A stretch of DNA of 64,000 bases. Source: JALZCH01 sp036387315. Lineage in GTDB: Bacteria > Acidobacteriota > Blastocatellia > Pyrinomonadales > Pyrinomonadaceae. Position 1 is the stretch's first letter; each line of letters starts with the position of its first letter. The position numbers and the translations under genes were made by a program. The DNA lies in assembly GCA_036387315.1 (NCBI GenBank), contig DASVTY010000012.1, positions 1 through 64,000 on the forward strand, read 5' to 3'. The notes under the pieces were generated by a model, which saw only the letters and a program-made list of their open reading frames with translations, did no database searches and was not told where the DNA came from. Shown one piece after another: positions 42,216 to 50,545 of the stretch.

Positions 42216-43024
42216 AGATTTTTTCGGGGATTTTAACGTTAATAGTTTTGCTTGGAGCCTTTGTTTTTGCCGCCGAAGCGCAAACTCAGCGGCGGAAAAA
42301 AACAACCCGCCGCGCAAATAATACGACGATTAGACCGCAGTTGAATAATTCGGCGCAGATTATTGAGCCGGAAATCGTCAGCACGGCTGAAGAAATCGAA
42401 AATCAGGAAAACGGCGGGAAAATGATCGTCAATCCTTCGCCCGGAAGACGCGAAACGGGAAACGGAAAACAAACCGTTGCGCCAAATGCGAATCAATCAA
42501 ACGCTTCGCGGAGCAGCGCGGCTTTACAGCTTGAAGTAAATACGCTGCGTGAGCAGGTAAAAGCTCTGCGCGAAAAAAGCGGCGTTGAAGATTTGGAAAA
42601 GCTCAGCGTCGCAGAAGAGCGGGCTGATAATTTCCGGCGAAAATTGGAAGAGACACTCGCGCGCGAATCGGACTTAAACGCCAAAATGCAGCAGCTTGAA
42701 TATCAAGCGAGACCGGAAGCGATTCAACTCGATACAGCCGTTATCGGTTCGACGCGCCCCGAAGAAGTTCGCGAAACGCGCCGCAAAATACTTGAAGCAG
42801 AAAAAACGCGGTTGCGCGAGCAAATTAATCAAGTGCAAATCACCCGCGCCAGGCTCGAAACAGCGATAGCCAACGCCGACTCGCTGGTGGAAAAATTACG
42901 CGCCCGCGTAGAAGCTGACCTCTACGTTACAGATTCGAAAACGATTAAATCTAAAGATGCCGGGCAAAAGCAGCCGGAAAGAACCGAGCCAACCGACGAC
43001 GAAGATTCAAATCCGCCATTTTAA
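42212..43024 (+). CDS. secreted coiled-coil protein
   Basis: 270 residues. Signal peptide at 1-23 (LTLIVLLGAFVFAAEAQ), a basic, Asn/Thr-rich linker, then a long heptad-patterned coiled coil at about 100-245 (LQLEVNTLREQVKALREK...RARLETAIANADSLVEKL) and a disordered acidic tail. Periplasmic. Translationally coupled to the small PIVG protein, so they may work together. Not a known family to me; could be a cell-envelope spacer or a partner of secretion. Confidence 0.75.
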   Translation: MKIFSGILTLIVLLGAFVFAAEAQTQRRKKTTRRANNTTIRPQLNNSAQIIEPEIVSTAEEIENQENGGKMIVNPSPGRRETGNGKQTVAPNANQSNASRSSAALQLEVNTLREQVKALREKSGVEDLEKLSVAEERADNFRRKLEETLARESDLNAKMQQLEYQARPEAIQLDTAVIGSTRPEEVRETRRKILEAEKTRLREQINQVQITRARLETAIANADSLVEKLRARVEADLYVTDSKTIKSKDAGQKQPERTEPTDDEDSNPPF

Positions 43025-43087
43025 AATTAATTTCACCTTTCGCATTAAGATTTAATGCGGTTCTTAATGAAATGCTTTAGCAGTTTT

Positions 43088-43124
43088 ACTTTAAGAGTCG
43101 GAAAACCGACTCTTAAAGTTTTTT
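43088..43124. terminator. intrinsic terminator, bidirectional
   Basis: ACTTTAAGAGTCGG-AAAA-CCGACTCTTAAAGT, a perfect 14-bp stem with a 4-base loop and T6 on the plus strand, between the coiled-coil gene and the convergent carboxylase gene. Confidence 0.92.
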
Positions 43125-43133
43125 GTGAAAGAA

Positions 43134-44690
43134 TCAAAGCGGAATATTGCCGTGTTTTTTCGGCGGGTTGGCGTCTTTTTTATTTTGTAAAAGAATGAGC
43201 GCGCGAATTAACTTAGGTCTGGTGAAAGCCGGTTCGATCACTTCGTCAACAAAACCACGCTCGGCGGCGATGTACGGATTGGCGAATTTATCTTCAAACT
43301 CGGAGATTTTCTGTTTTCTGAAATCCTCGCCGTTTTCGGCGATTTCTTTTCTGAGCAAAACTCCAACCGCTCCTTCCGCTCCCATAACGGCGATCTCAGC
43401 AGTCGGGTAAGCGAAATTGATGTCCGTTCGGATATGTTTCGACGCCATCACGCAATACGCTCCGCCGTAGGCTTTGCGCGTGATGACCGTAATTTTCGGA
43501 ACGGTCGCTTCGGCGAAAGCGTAAAGGAGCTTCGCGCCGTGGCGGATAATTCCGAAATGCTCTTGATTGACGCCGGGAAGAAAGCCGGGAACGTCTTCAA
43601 AAGTGATTAGAGGAATGTTGAAACAATCGCAAAAGCGGACGAAACGCGCGGCTTTAACCGATGCGTCAATATCCAGGACGCCTGCTAAAAATGCCGGTTG
43701 ATTTGCAACGATGCCGACCGAAAAACCGCCCAGGCGCGCAAAACCGATGACGATGTTCGGGGCGTAATGCGTTTGAACTTCAAAAAAATAATTGTCGTCA
43801 ACGACGGTATTGATAATGTCGCGAATGTCGTAAGGCTGATTCGATAATTCGGGAACGAGTTCATTTAATTTCGCGTCGGTTCTATTTGCGGGGTCGGCGG
43901 TCGGGACGAACGGCGGGTCTTCCATATTGTTTAAAGGAATAAAAGACAACAGTTCGCGCGTTAAACGCAGGCAATGCTCGTCGTTGTCGGCGGCGAAATG
44001 CGCGACGCCCGATTTTTGATTGTGGGTCATCGCTCCGCCCAGCTCGTCTTTGGTGACATCTTCGTGCGTCACGGTTTTTATTACGTCCGGTCCCGTAATA
44101 AACATATACGAAGTGTCTTTGACCATGATGTTAAAATCGGTGATCGCCGGAGAATAAACCGCGCCGCCCGCGCACGGTCCCATAATGCAGGAAATCTGCG
44201 GAATCACGCCGGAAGCCAGAGTGTTTCGCAGAAAAATATCCGCATAGCCGCCCAGAGAGACGACTCCTTCCTGAATCCGAGCGCCGCCGGAATCGTTTAA
44301 GCCGATTAAAGGAGCGCCCGTTTTCATCGCCATATCCATTATCTTGCAGATTTTTTCGGCGAAAGTTTCCGACAAAGAGCCGCCGAATATCGTGAAATCC
44401 TGCGCGAAAACGAACACGGGGCGCCCGTCAACCAAACCGTGCCCGGTGATAACGCCGTCGCCCAGAAACTTTTGTTTTTCGAGTCCGAAATCGTGCGAGC
44501 GATGAACGACGAATTTGTCGAATTCTTCGAAAGTGCCTTCATCGAGAAAGAATTCGATCCGCTCGCGAGCGGTCATTTTTCCAGACGCTCTTTGTTTTTC
44601 AAGTCTTTTTTCTCCGCCGCCAAGCTCGGCTTCGCGGGATTTTTGTCGTAACAGCTCCAGTTTTGTCTTTGATTTTTGCTGCGGTGTCAT
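43134..44690 (-). CDS. acyl-CoA carboxylase carboxyltransferase subunit
   Basis: 518 residues from the ATG at 44690; an upstream in-frame extension to 44831 would run into the ABC permease and was rejected. Crotonase-like double domain with GDGVITGHGLVDGRP, GGSLSETFAEKICK, MGPCAGGAVYSPAITDF, and in the second half VGIVANQPAFLAGVLDIDASVKAARFVRFCDCFNIPLITFEDVPGFLPG. It is of the propionyl- or methylmalonyl-CoA family (PccB/MmdA-like). The ending RPKLIRALILLQNKKDANPPKKHGNIPL is the usual C-terminus. Biotin carboxylase and BCCP genes are elsewhere. Confidence 0.93.
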   Translation of the reverse strand: MTPQQKSKTKLELLRQKSREAELGGGEKRLEKQRASGKMTARERIEFFLDEGTFEEFDKFVVHRSHDFGLEKQKFLGDGVITGHGLVDGRPVFVFAQDFTIFGGSLSETFAEKICKIMDMAMKTGAPLIGLNDSGGARIQEGVVSLGGYADIFLRNTLASGVIPQISCIMGPCAGGAVYSPAITDFNIMVKDTSYMFITGPDVIKTVTHEDVTKDELGGAMTHNQKSGVAHFAADNDEHCLRLTRELLSFIPLNNMEDPPFVPTADPANRTDAKLNELVPELSNQPYDIRDIINTVVDDNYFFEVQTHYAPNIVIGFARLGGFSVGIVANQPAFLAGVLDIDASVKAARFVRFCDCFNIPLITFEDVPGFLPGVNQEHFGIIRHGAKLLYAFAEATVPKITVITRKAYGGAYCVMASKHIRTDINFAYPTAEIAVMGAEGAVGVLLRKEIAENGEDFRKQKISEFEDKFANPYIAAERGFVDEVIEPAFTRPKLIRALILLQNKKDANPPKKHGNIPL

Positions 44691-44748
44691 AAATTTCAAA
44701 AGTAATATTCCTGCGATTTTATAACGAAAAAGAAAAAAAGCGACAATT

Positions 44749-45528
44749 TTAAACGACCATTCTCCGCCGCATAGAGCGCAAAGCCCATTCGGTAAAAATA
44801 AAAGCGACCGTGAGCAGATAAACAAACTCAAAAATATGGCGCAGAGCGAAAGCGTTGTTCAAACAAGCCCGCGCCAAATCAATCGCGCTCGTAATCGGCA
44901 AAACGTAGGCGAACACTTGCAGCCAAACGGGCAGCATTTCAATCGGAAACCAGGCACCGGTCACAAAAATCATCGAAAAAAAGGCGGCGAAAAAAATGTT
45001 GAAATGGTCAATCTCAAAAATTCTGGCGGTTGTTCCGAGCGCCAGAGCGCCCAGGAAAAGCGAGCCGAGCAGCAACGGAACAAAAGCGAGCGGCGCGAGC
45101 AGGGAAGACGCCGCGCCGAAAGCCCAGATGATTATTAAAATAAAAACGCAGTCAATCGCGGCTTTGGTCACGCCCCACAAAATTTCGCCGAAAGCGAGCG
45201 ATTCGACCGAAACCGGCGTAGCCAAAATCGCATCGTAAGTTGATTGATAAACCATCCGAAAATAAGCGCCGTAAGTCAATTCAAAAAGCGAGCGCATCAA
45301 CACTGTAAAAGCCAAAACGCCCGCGCCGACGAACGAGAGATAACTCAAGCCTTCGACGGTGGAGGCGACCAGCGAACCGACGCCGAACCCGAATGCGAAA
45401 AATGTAAAAATCGGCTCGATAATCGGCGCCACCAGTTCAGTTTTCCACAAACGCCGATATACCAGCAGATTTCGCCGCCAGACCGCGTAAACGTCAAGCC
45501 GGTCAATTTGTAAAAGCGCCAATCTCAA
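44749..45528 (-). CDS. ABC-2 type transporter permease
   Basis: 259 residues from a TTG at 45528 that overlaps the preceding stop (TTGA). Six membrane segments of the ABC-2 (NodJ/DrrB) type, with WRRNLLVYRRLWKTELVAPIIEPIFTFFAFGFGVG at the start and FVTGAWFPIEMLPVWLQVFAYVLPITSAID. Works with the ATPase encoded at 46075-46986 as an exporter; substrate unknown. Confidence 0.88.
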   Translation of the reverse strand: MRLALLQIDRLDVYAVWRRNLLVYRRLWKTELVAPIIEPIFTFFAFGFGVGSLVASTVEGLSYLSFVGAGVLAFTVLMRSLFELTYGAYFRMVYQSTYDAILATPVSVESLAFGEILWGVTKAAIDCVFILIIIWAFGAASSLLAPLAFVPLLLGSLFLGALALGTTARIFEIDHFNIFFAAFFSMIFVTGAWFPIEMLPVWLQVFAYVLPITSAIDLARACLNNAFALRHIFEFVYLLTVAFIFTEWALRSMRRRMVV

Positions 45529-46010
45529 GATTTAAAATCAAAAGGGAATTGCCTTTTTTCAATCAATTGAATTACTTCGCGCAAGCTCGCCTGCGCTTTT
45601 TCGATTGTTTCCGCCGGGTATTTATGTTTTGCAGCGTTTTCCTCGAACTCGTCCAAATCTAAGATTTGATAACCGAAATCCGGCGCAACCAAAACGTCTA
45701 TATCCAAATCAATGTAAGTCAAAACGTTTCCGCGCAGAACGGGCGGCAAATTGACGTTACAATAAAAATTTCGCAGCTCACCCTCCGGCTGGTGAAATCG
45801 AAAAACATTGTACCAGCGATTTTTCCAATAAAACTCGTAAGAAACTGTGTTGGGTCTGATAACGCCGAGAAGCGGATGTTTTATTTCATCCGGGAAAATA
45901 CCGACGAACTCCCATAGCTCGTCGGTTTCGCCAATTAGAGAGCAATCCCAACTGCGATGAATCGAACTGTCGTATTTAAGTGCTTCGACTCTGATTTTTC
46001 GATTTTTCAT
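45525..46010 (-). CDS. DUF402-family protein
   Basis: 161 residues. YDSSIHRSWDCSLIGETDELWEFVG, EFYWKNRWYNVFRFH, FYCNVNLPPVLRGNVLTYIDLDIDVLVAPDFGYQILDLDEFEENAAKHKYP is the DUF402 pattern (FomD/nucleotide phosphatase-like beta barrel with acidic metal residues DLDIDV and DEFEE). Members hydrolyse nucleotide phosphates or bind RNA. It sits between the ATPase and permease genes, overlapping the latter by 4 bases. Role in transport is not known. Confidence 0.85.
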   Translation of the reverse strand: MKNRKIRVEALKYDSSIHRSWDCSLIGETDELWEFVGIFPDEIKHPLLGVIRPNTVSYEFYWKNRWYNVFRFHQPEGELRNFYCNVNLPPVLRGNVLTYIDLDIDVLVAPDFGYQILDLDEFEENAAKHKYPAETIEKAQASLREVIQLIEKRQFPFDFKS

Positions 46011-46074
46011 TAACTATAAAATAGAGGAAACCCTTTATTTTGACTTATTAGACCGCAAACAGTTTTCAGCATTT

Positions 46075-46986
46075 CTAATTTTCCTCATTTTCGGTCAACT
46101 GCAAAAAAACGTCTTCCAGATTTGAAGGACGAACGATCATTTGCCGCGCATTGTAAAAAGACATTAAAGGCAGCAGCTTTTCAGCAGTTTCGGCAAAATA
46201 TAAATGAGTCGAGCCGCGCGACGCAGCGCGGACGCCGTTTTCTGTCGTAAGCAAAGGAAAAGCGGCGGCTTCGCGCACTTCGAGCGCGTATTTCGACGCT
46301 TCTTTTTCGATTAACACTTGGGGAACTCCTTCGGCGACAATGCTGCCCTGCGATAAAACCAGAAGGCGCTGACAGAGCTTTTCGGCTTCGTCCATATAAT
46401 GAGTCGAAAGCAGGATCGTCAGATTTTCCTCGCGCCGCAGTTCTTCGAGCTTTTCCCAAATCTCCTGCCGGACATTAGGATCAAGCCCTGTCGTCGGCTC
46501 GTCGAGCAGCAAAATCCGCGGGCGATGCAGCAGGGCGCGGGCGATCATCAGGCGTCGTTTCATTCCGCCTGATAATTCGTCAATCCTCGAACCGGAACGA
46601 TTTCCGAGTCGGATAAAATCGAGCAATTCGTCAATCCGATTTTCGGTTACGGCGCTTTCCAAACGATAATAACCGGCATAAACCCGCAGATTTTCCCGAA
46701 CGTTCAAATCCGGGTCGAGATTGTTTTCCTGCGGAACAACGCCAATCAGACGGCGAATTCGGCGGTCTTCGATTTTAGCGTCAAAGCCCTCGATTCGTAA
46801 TTCGCCGCTCGAAAGCGGCGAACGACAGGCGATCATCCGCATCGTGGTTGATTTTCCCGCCCCGTTGGGACCGAGAAGTGCAAACGTTTCTCCAGCCGAA
46901 ACCGAAAACGAAATGCCGTCAACGGCGCGGCGCTCGCCGAAAAGCTTGGTCAGATTTTCCGCTTCAATCGCTTTTGCTGCGGGCAT
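46075..46986 (-). CDS. ABC transporter ATPase (NodI/DrrA type)
   Basis: 303 residues. Walker A GPNGAGKST, Q-loop PQENNL, signature ELSGGMKRRL, Walker B LLLLDEPTTGLD and H-switch STHYMDEAEK are all intact, in contrast to the ATPase at 40.6 kb. C-terminal domain about 80 residues. Exporter subunit together with the ABC-2 permease. Confidence 0.93.
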   Translation of the reverse strand: MPAAKAIEAENLTKLFGERRAVDGISFSVSAGETFALLGPNGAGKSTTMRMIACRSPLSSGELRIEGFDAKIEDRRIRRLIGVVPQENNLDPDLNVRENLRVYAGYYRLESAVTENRIDELLDFIRLGNRSGSRIDELSGGMKRRLMIARALLHRPRILLLDEPTTGLDPNVRQEIWEKLEELRREENLTILLSTHYMDEAEKLCQRLLVLSQGSIVAEGVPQVLIEKEASKYALEVREAAAFPLLTTENGVRAASRGSTHLYFAETAEKLLPLMSFYNARQMIVRPSNLEDVFLQLTENEEN

Positions 46987-46999
46987 TGATTACATAATG

Positions 47000-47049
47000 A
47001 TAAAGGCACAGAGCTTATTCTTTATATCTCACTCTCTCTGTGCCTTTAT
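47000..47049. repeat. palindrome with AGGCACAGAG arms
   Basis: ATAAAGGCACAGAG (47000-47013) and CTCTGTGCCTTTAT (47036-47049) are exact reverse complements around a 22-base AT-rich loop. Lies upstream of the ABC ATPase and downstream of transaldolase on the minus strand, where it may terminate the latter. Confidence 0.7.
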
Positions 47050-47077
47050 TAATGTTTTAGCCGTAATGGCTATAACT

Positions 47078-47728
47078 TTAACCGCGTCCGCTTTTCTTCC
47101 AATCGGACAAAAATTGTTCGACGCCGGCATCGGTCAAAGGATGTTTGACCAGTTGAAGAATTACTTTATAAGGAATCGTCGAGACGTGAGCGCCCATCCG
47201 CGCGGATTCAACCAGATGCATCGGGCTGCGGATGCTCGCCGCGAGAACCTGTGTTTTCCAACTGTAATTGTTGTAAATCTCGACGATTTCCGCGATAAGC
47301 TGCAAACCGTTGTGCGAAATGTCATCGAGTCTGCCGATAAAGGGCGAAATATAAGTCGCCCCGGCTTTCGCCGCCAGAATCGCTTGTGATGCTGAAAAAC
47401 AAAGCGTGACGTTGACTTTAATGCCTTCTGAATCGAGCGCGCGGGTGGCTTTCAAACCATCGAGCGTGAGCGGGCATTTGACGACCACATTCGGCGCTAT
47501 TTTCGCGTATTCACGTCCTTCGCGAATCATTCCTTCAGCGTCCAGGCTGGTTACTTCGGCGGAAACATCGCCGGGCGTGATTTGGCAAATCGCCGCGATA
47601 TGTTCTTTGAAATCAACGCCCGCTTCTTTGGCAATAAGGCTGGGATTTGTCGTCACCCCGTCAATCAGCCCCATTTCGGCACATTCCCGAATTTCGTTTA
47701 AATTAGCCGTGTCAATAAAAAATTTCAT
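47078..47728 (-). CDS. transaldolase, small (Fsa/TalC-type)
   Basis: 216 residues, the usual size of the short single-domain type. FFIDTANLNEIRE, GVTTNPSLIAKEG-type start (GVTTNPSLIAKEAG), catalytic Lys in NVVVKCPLTLDGLKA near 84, and NVTLCFSASQAILAAKAGATYISPFIGRLDDI. A GGAGG ribosome site precedes the ATG. Moves dihydroxyacetone between sugar phosphates in the pentose phosphate pathway; it also relates to sedoheptulose 7-phosphate, the heptose precursor, though it is not in that gene cluster. Confidence 0.93.
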   Translation of the reverse strand: MKFFIDTANLNEIRECAEMGLIDGVTTNPSLIAKEAGVDFKEHIAAICQITPGDVSAEVTSLDAEGMIREGREYAKIAPNVVVKCPLTLDGLKATRALDSEGIKVNVTLCFSASQAILAAKAGATYISPFIGRLDDISHNGLQLIAEIVEIYNNYSWKTQVLAASIRSPMHLVESARMGAHVSTIPYKVILQLVKHPLTDAGVEQFLSDWKKSGRG

Positions 47729-47741
47729 AAATCTTCCTCCG

Positions 47742-48518
47742 TTATTCTTCTGATTTTCTAACAGGATTGCTTAAAACGCCAATTCCTTCGATCTCAACTT
47801 CGACCGTCTCGCCGTCTTTTAATTGACCGACGCCGGAAGGCGTACCCGTCGCAATCATATCTCCGGGTAAAAGCGTCATCTGATGCGATATATAACGTAT
47901 CAATTCGGGGACGGGAAACACCATTTGATTTGTGTTACCGTTTTGTCTGAGAGAGCCGTTGACGCGCACCTGTAGATTGATGTTCGACGGATTTAAATCG
48001 GTTTCCACAAAAGTACCGACCGGACAAAATGTGTCGAAAGATTTGGCGCGGGTAAATTGAACGTCTTTTCGCTGTAAATCTCTGGCGGTTACATCATTCA
48101 AACAAGCGTAACCGAAGATGTAATCAAACGGATTTTCGTTTTCGCCGAGATTTTTGGCGATGCGTCCGATAACGACAGCGAGTTCTCCTTCATGTTCAAC
48201 TTGTTTTGATTGAGGGGGAATAATAATTGGCTCTCCGCCGACAATGAGTGAAGTCGGGGCTTTGAGAAATAAAAGTGGTTCTTTTGGAACTTCGTTACCA
48301 AGCTCTCGAGCGTGTTCGGCGTAATTCCGCCCGACGCAAACAATTTTCGAAGGCGAGACAGGCGGCAAAAGACGTGCATCTGACAACCCAATCGCCGCAC
48401 CAACCTGAAAATTACCGGCGAAAACGTCGCCCGCAGAAATCGGCTCAATCAGCTCATCAGTAAGAACGCCGAATTGCGGATCTTTTGAATTTTTGGAAAT
48501 AAAACGACATATTTTCAT
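47742..48518 (-). CDS. fumarylacetoacetate hydrolase family protein
   Basis: 258 residues from the ATG at 48518; a longer frame upstream overlaps the next gene and was rejected. CVGRNYAEHARELGNEVP, EGELAVVIGR with metal-binding Glu residues, YACLNDVTARDLQ and PGDMIATGTPSGVG are the FAH-fold motifs. Such enzymes hydrolyse or decarboxylate oxaloacetate, acylpyruvates or hydroxy-muconate analogues. Exact substrate unknown. Follows the FnIII gene by 4 bases and precedes transaldolase. Confidence 0.9.
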   Translation of the reverse strand: MKICRFISKNSKDPQFGVLTDELIEPISAGDVFAGNFQVGAAIGLSDARLLPPVSPSKIVCVGRNYAEHARELGNEVPKEPLLFLKAPTSLIVGGEPIIIPPQSKQVEHEGELAVVIGRIAKNLGENENPFDYIFGYACLNDVTARDLQRKDVQFTRAKSFDTFCPVGTFVETDLNPSNINLQVRVNGSLRQNGNTNQMVFPVPELIRYISHQMTLLPGDMIATGTPSGVGQLKDGETVEVEIEGIGVLSNPVRKSEE

Positions 48519-48522
48519 AAAT

Positions 48523-49698
48523 CTAAGGTACCAATTCGGAAACAATTTCCGAAGGCTGGCTCTGGTTTCCGGCTGAATCAACCGCCACAACATAATAATA
48601 ATATCTTTGCCCCGATTCGACTTTTGTATCCTGATAGCTTGTCGCCAAAGCAGGAGCGTCGTTCAGTTTTTGCCAACGCTCAGGCAACATTTCAGGCGCA
48701 GTAGTCCTAAAAATATTGTAACCGATAACATCCGGTTCGGCGTTCGCGGCAAAAAATACTGATAGATTTCCCGGTGCGGCGGCAATGGTCAAACCTTCGG
48801 GGGGGCGCGGCGGAAAAATGTCTTTTGGGACGATTCTTGCTGTGTTTGAATCGCCGCTCTCGACTTGAATTCCATTGACACCGGCGGAAACAGCCCGAAC
48901 AAAATATTGGTATTCCTCACCGAATTTAAAATTTTTATCCTCAAAATCGGATGTGGAGAGCAGGGAAGCGTTGATCTGCGACGGTTTTTCGGTTTTATTA
49001 GATTTACGGTAGAGGTTATAACCAAGGAGATTAACGGGTTTTGTGTCGTCAACATTTTCCAAAGGCGCCTGCCAGCGTAAATTGATTGATGTTTGAGAGA
49101 CGATTGGTTCGACGAGCAGCGGCGGTTTGGCGGCGTTTGAGACAGGCTCGAAAAATATAAAATTTGAAAACGGCGATTTTTGATTTTCTCGATTGACAAA
49201 ACGCACCGCATAACGCAAACGCCTCGTCTGTGCGGTGGGCGTGATAACGTCAAAAAAGACTGCTTCGGTTTCCGTCGGAACGTCGGATAATTGAATTGAC
49301 CCGACCTGTGTGCTGCGCGAGGCAAATTCATCTTCGGTCAAAAACAAAGGCGAGCTGGTTGACTCGGCTAGTCTGAAAACGTCTATCTGCCGCGGTCGGG
49401 AACCGGCGTTATTGTATTTGAGCGGAATCGAAAGAGCGATTCTTGTTCCTTGCTGAGAAACAGTAAAACCCGCCTGATTAATTGGTCGCGAAGCGGCGGG
49501 CGGAAGCGGCGGGCGCCGCTTCCCGCATCCGTAATTTATTAGGAGCGTCAATACAATTAAAACGAGACACAAAAAGGAGGCGAAACCGGGATTTTTAAAT
49601 CGTGTTTTTTTGTTTAAAGTATCGTTTGTTTTTAAGCGATTAAGATTAAGCGATGTCTTAACGGCTTTGGTCGCTTTTAATAATAGATTGATTTCCAT
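48523..49698 (-). CDS. putative lipoprotein with two fibronectin type III domains
   Basis: 391 residues from the ATG at 49698; a longer frame to 49800 was rejected because it overlaps the next gene. Hydrophobic stretch at about 40-58 ending NYGCGKRRPPLPP, a lipobox followed by the PP-rich segment typical of LptM-like and acidobacterial lipoproteins. Two FnIII repeats follow at about 200-300 and 300-390 (LLGYNLYRKS, YQYFVRAVS and GYNIFRTTAP, YYYYVVAVDSAGNQSQPSE). The signal is longer than usual, so the true start could be downstream. Outer-membrane or periplasmic role unknown. Confidence 0.72.
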   Translation of the reverse strand: MEINLLLKATKAVKTSLNLNRLKTNDTLNKKTRFKNPGFASFLCLVLIVLTLLINYGCGKRRPPLPPAASRPINQAGFTVSQQGTRIALSIPLKYNNAGSRPRQIDVFRLAESTSSPLFLTEDEFASRSTQVGSIQLSDVPTETEAVFFDVITPTAQTRRLRYAVRFVNRENQKSPFSNFIFFEPVSNAAKPPLLVEPIVSQTSINLRWQAPLENVDDTKPVNLLGYNLYRKSNKTEKPSQINASLLSTSDFEDKNFKFGEEYQYFVRAVSAGVNGIQVESGDSNTARIVPKDIFPPRPPEGLTIAAAPGNLSVFFAANAEPDVIGYNIFRTTAPEMLPERWQKLNDAPALATSYQDTKVESGQRYYYYVVAVDSAGNQSQPSEIVSELVP

Positions 49699-49791
49699 TG
49701 GACTTTGCGCGGTTCGGTAAATTGCCTTAAACTTTATTTGATGGTAATTCACAATTGTTGAATTTAAAACTTCGTTCAGCCTGGTTCCTTT

Positions 49792-50541
49792 ATGAATCAC
49801 AAAAATACCACAAATAAAAAGCCGCTGATCGGTATTTCAATGCGTTTCGGCATTTCCAACCGACATCTGCATCTGCCTTCCGATTATGCCGAAGCGATTG
49901 ATTGTGCAGGCGGCGTCCCGGTTCATTTAAGTTTATTGCCTAACAAAGATTATCTTAAAAATGTCTTGAACCTGCTTGACGGAATTTTATTGCCCGGCGG
50001 CGGGGATATAGACCCGCTCAGATATGGAGAAGAACCGAAACCCGGCTTGGGCGCAGTTTCACCGCTGCGGGACGAAAATGATTTGATTTTATTAAAACTC
50101 GCCGAAGAAATGAACGTTCCGGTGCTCGGGATTTGTTACGGAATGCAGTTATTAAACGTTTTTCGGGGAGGCGGAATCATTCAGGATATTGAAAGGGAAA
50201 GACCGAATTCATTGAATCATCAGCAAGGCGATCCGCGCGAGAGGCTTTCGCATTGGATTACCATCGCGGAAAGCAGTCTGCTCTTTGATTCGAAGCTAAA
50301 AAACAGAGTTTTAGTCAACAGCCATCACCACCAAGCCGTTTCTCAAATCGGCGAGAACCTTTTCGTCTCGGCAACGGCGACGGACGGCATCATTGAGGCA
50401 ATCGAAGATTCCCGCCCCGGAAGATTTAATTTGGGAGTTCAGTGGCATCCTGAAATTTGTTTCCGGTCCGATGAAATGTCCAAATCAATCTTCGATAAAT
50501 TCGTCGCAGCAGCAGGTAAAGAACGCGGAAAAAACGTTTAG
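49792..50541 (+). CDS. gamma-glutamyl-gamma-aminobutyrate hydrolase family (peptidase C26)
   Basis: 249 residues. Class I glutamine amidotransferase fold with ILLPGGGDIDPLRYG, nucleophile Cys in GICYGMQLLN, and the His-Glu pair GVQWHPE near 215. PuuD-type. Cleaves gamma-glutamyl or similar amides. It precedes the NamZ gene by 4 bases, and a role in cell-wall peptide or polyamine turnover is possible but not shown. Confidence 0.9.
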   Translation: MNHKNTTNKKPLIGISMRFGISNRHLHLPSDYAEAIDCAGGVPVHLSLLPNKDYLKNVLNLLDGILLPGGGDIDPLRYGEEPKPGLGAVSPLRDENDLILLKLAEEMNVPVLGICYGMQLLNVFRGGGIIQDIERERPNSLNHQQGDPRERLSHWITIAESSLLFDSKLKNRVLVNSHHHQAVSQIGENLFVSATATDGIIEAIEDSRPGRFNLGVQWHPEICFRSDEMSKSIFDKFVAAAGKERGKNV

Positions 50542-50545
50542 TAAA

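Noticed and set aside
44691..44831. Longer start for the carboxylase subunit
   Set aside because: The extra 47 residues overlap the permease gene and do not match the family; MTPQQ at 44690 is the natural start.
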